Position numbers and translations under genes: made by a program. A DNA stretch of 31,034 bases, from positions 1-31,034 of IMG/VR virus record IMGVR_UViG_3300009430_000005. One strand, written 5' to 3'. The notes under the pieces were generated by a model that searched no databases, was not told the origin of the DNA, and was given only the letters and a program-made list of their open reading frames with translations. Below are positions 30,627 through 31,034 of the stretch, piece by piece; positions within the stretch are counted from its first letter, which is position 1; each line of letters starts with the position of its first letter. The DNA comes from a virus.

Positions 30627-30869
30627 AAGCTTAATGATTAGAATTTATTGGTTTAATTCGATAATCAACAAACCATATACGTTTGGCGATAAAGCCTGAT
30701 TATCATGCGCTAAATGTAGTAATCTTTTTTATGTAATGGAACTATATTGCATTAATATTTAATTTAAAATTCTTTTTGTACATCACCCTGCCCCATCCTA
30801 CCGACTCAAAAAAAGAAAATTGAATGAACAATTTGCATTCCTAATAAATCATATTATTTATTTTCTTCC

Positions 30870-30877
30870 TATCTTTG
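30870..30877 (+). promoter_or_regulatory. Probable -7 box of the mltG promoter
   Basis: TATCTTTG, a match to the Bacteroides -7 consensus, lies 26 bases before the mltG ATG. The -33 region lacks a clear TTG. ACAGGAGAAA precedes the ATG as a ribosome site. Confidence 0.45.
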
Positions 30878-30902
30878 GAAAATTTTTTAAAAACAGGAGA
30901 AA

Positions 30903-31034
30903 ATGAATAAAAAGAACAAAAAAATACAGCGATATATCTTGACCGGTTTGATCGCATTGTGCCTTATCGGAGGATCGGCATTCTATTACTTATTTTTTTA
31001 TCCGCAGTTTCATCCAACTAAAAACAGCTATGTA
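30903..31034 (+). CDS. mltG: Endolytic transglycosylase MltG, N-terminal part only
   Basis: The first 44 codons of a gene cut by the right edge. A basic start (MNKKNKKIQRYI) leads into one membrane helix (about 12-30, LTGLIALCLIGGSAFYYLFF), then YPQFHPTKNSYV, the characteristic beginning of the periplasmic part of Bacteroidetes MltG (YceG family). MltG cuts nascent glycan strands to end peptidoglycan chains and is a chromosomal housekeeping gene, confirming that host DNA has been reached. The catalytic domain lies outside the window. Confidence 0.75.
   Translation, partial: MNKKNKKIQRYILTGLIALCLIGGSAFYYLFFYPQFHPTKNSYV

Overview
The window is most of an integrated, HK97-like tailed phage (siphovirus type) in a Bacteroidales chromosome (Bacteroides/Parabacteroides type), followed by a short stretch of host DNA. 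The host assignment rests on AT-rich DNA, promoter boxes of the Bacteroides TAnnTTTG type, start codons that mostly lack a strong Shine-Dalgarno sequence, phage families typical of this order (YopX, PcfJ/PcfK, DUF4494, DUF6291-like, ASCH), and the start of a Bacteroides-like mltG at the right edge. No integrase, holin/lysin or tail fibre is seen; these should lie left of position 1.

Layout, read leftward along the minus strand from the switch. A control region (26592-26933) separates the rightward lysogeny unit (S24/LexA-type repressor plus a secreted protein) from the leftward lytic operon. Leftward come a small winged-helix-like regulator, an interrupted acidic ORF, a gene-poor and very hairpin-rich stretch (about 25.4-26.4 kb, with two copies of a 43-bp repeat), a tiny lipoprotein, and a leader ending in a terminator. 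Then follows the recombination and replication block (24.95-19.6 kb): annealing-like protein, a RecB-like nuclease fused to an FtsK motor, DUF4494, NinG, a DUF6291-like replication protein and a DnaC-like loader. PcfK, ASCH and PcfJ follow, then a run of small accessory genes (16.8-14.0 kb). After a terminator come the late genes: RHH-like protein, HNH nuclease, small and large terminase, portal, protease, major capsid, head-tail connectors, tail terminator, major tail protein, chaperone-like protein, tape measure and tail-tip proteins.

Genes are packed with ATGA-type overlaps, so translation is probably coupled. Five strong hairpin/U-tract terminators lie inside the leftward operons, each just before a start codon. 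A further 28-bp hairpin element occurs twice, at the same distance upstream of the small terminase and the protease. Together these suggest that expression is tuned by RNA structure and that lytic transcription needs some form of antitermination or tolerates attenuation.

The right end of the prophage is marked by an exact 3' half of a tRNA-Thr(CGT) gene (28212-28253) with no 5' half, as left by integration into a tRNA gene. To its right lie a gene-poor kilobase, a hypothetical gene, a truncated HigA-like antitoxin, a membrane protein and mltG, which are host or island DNA.
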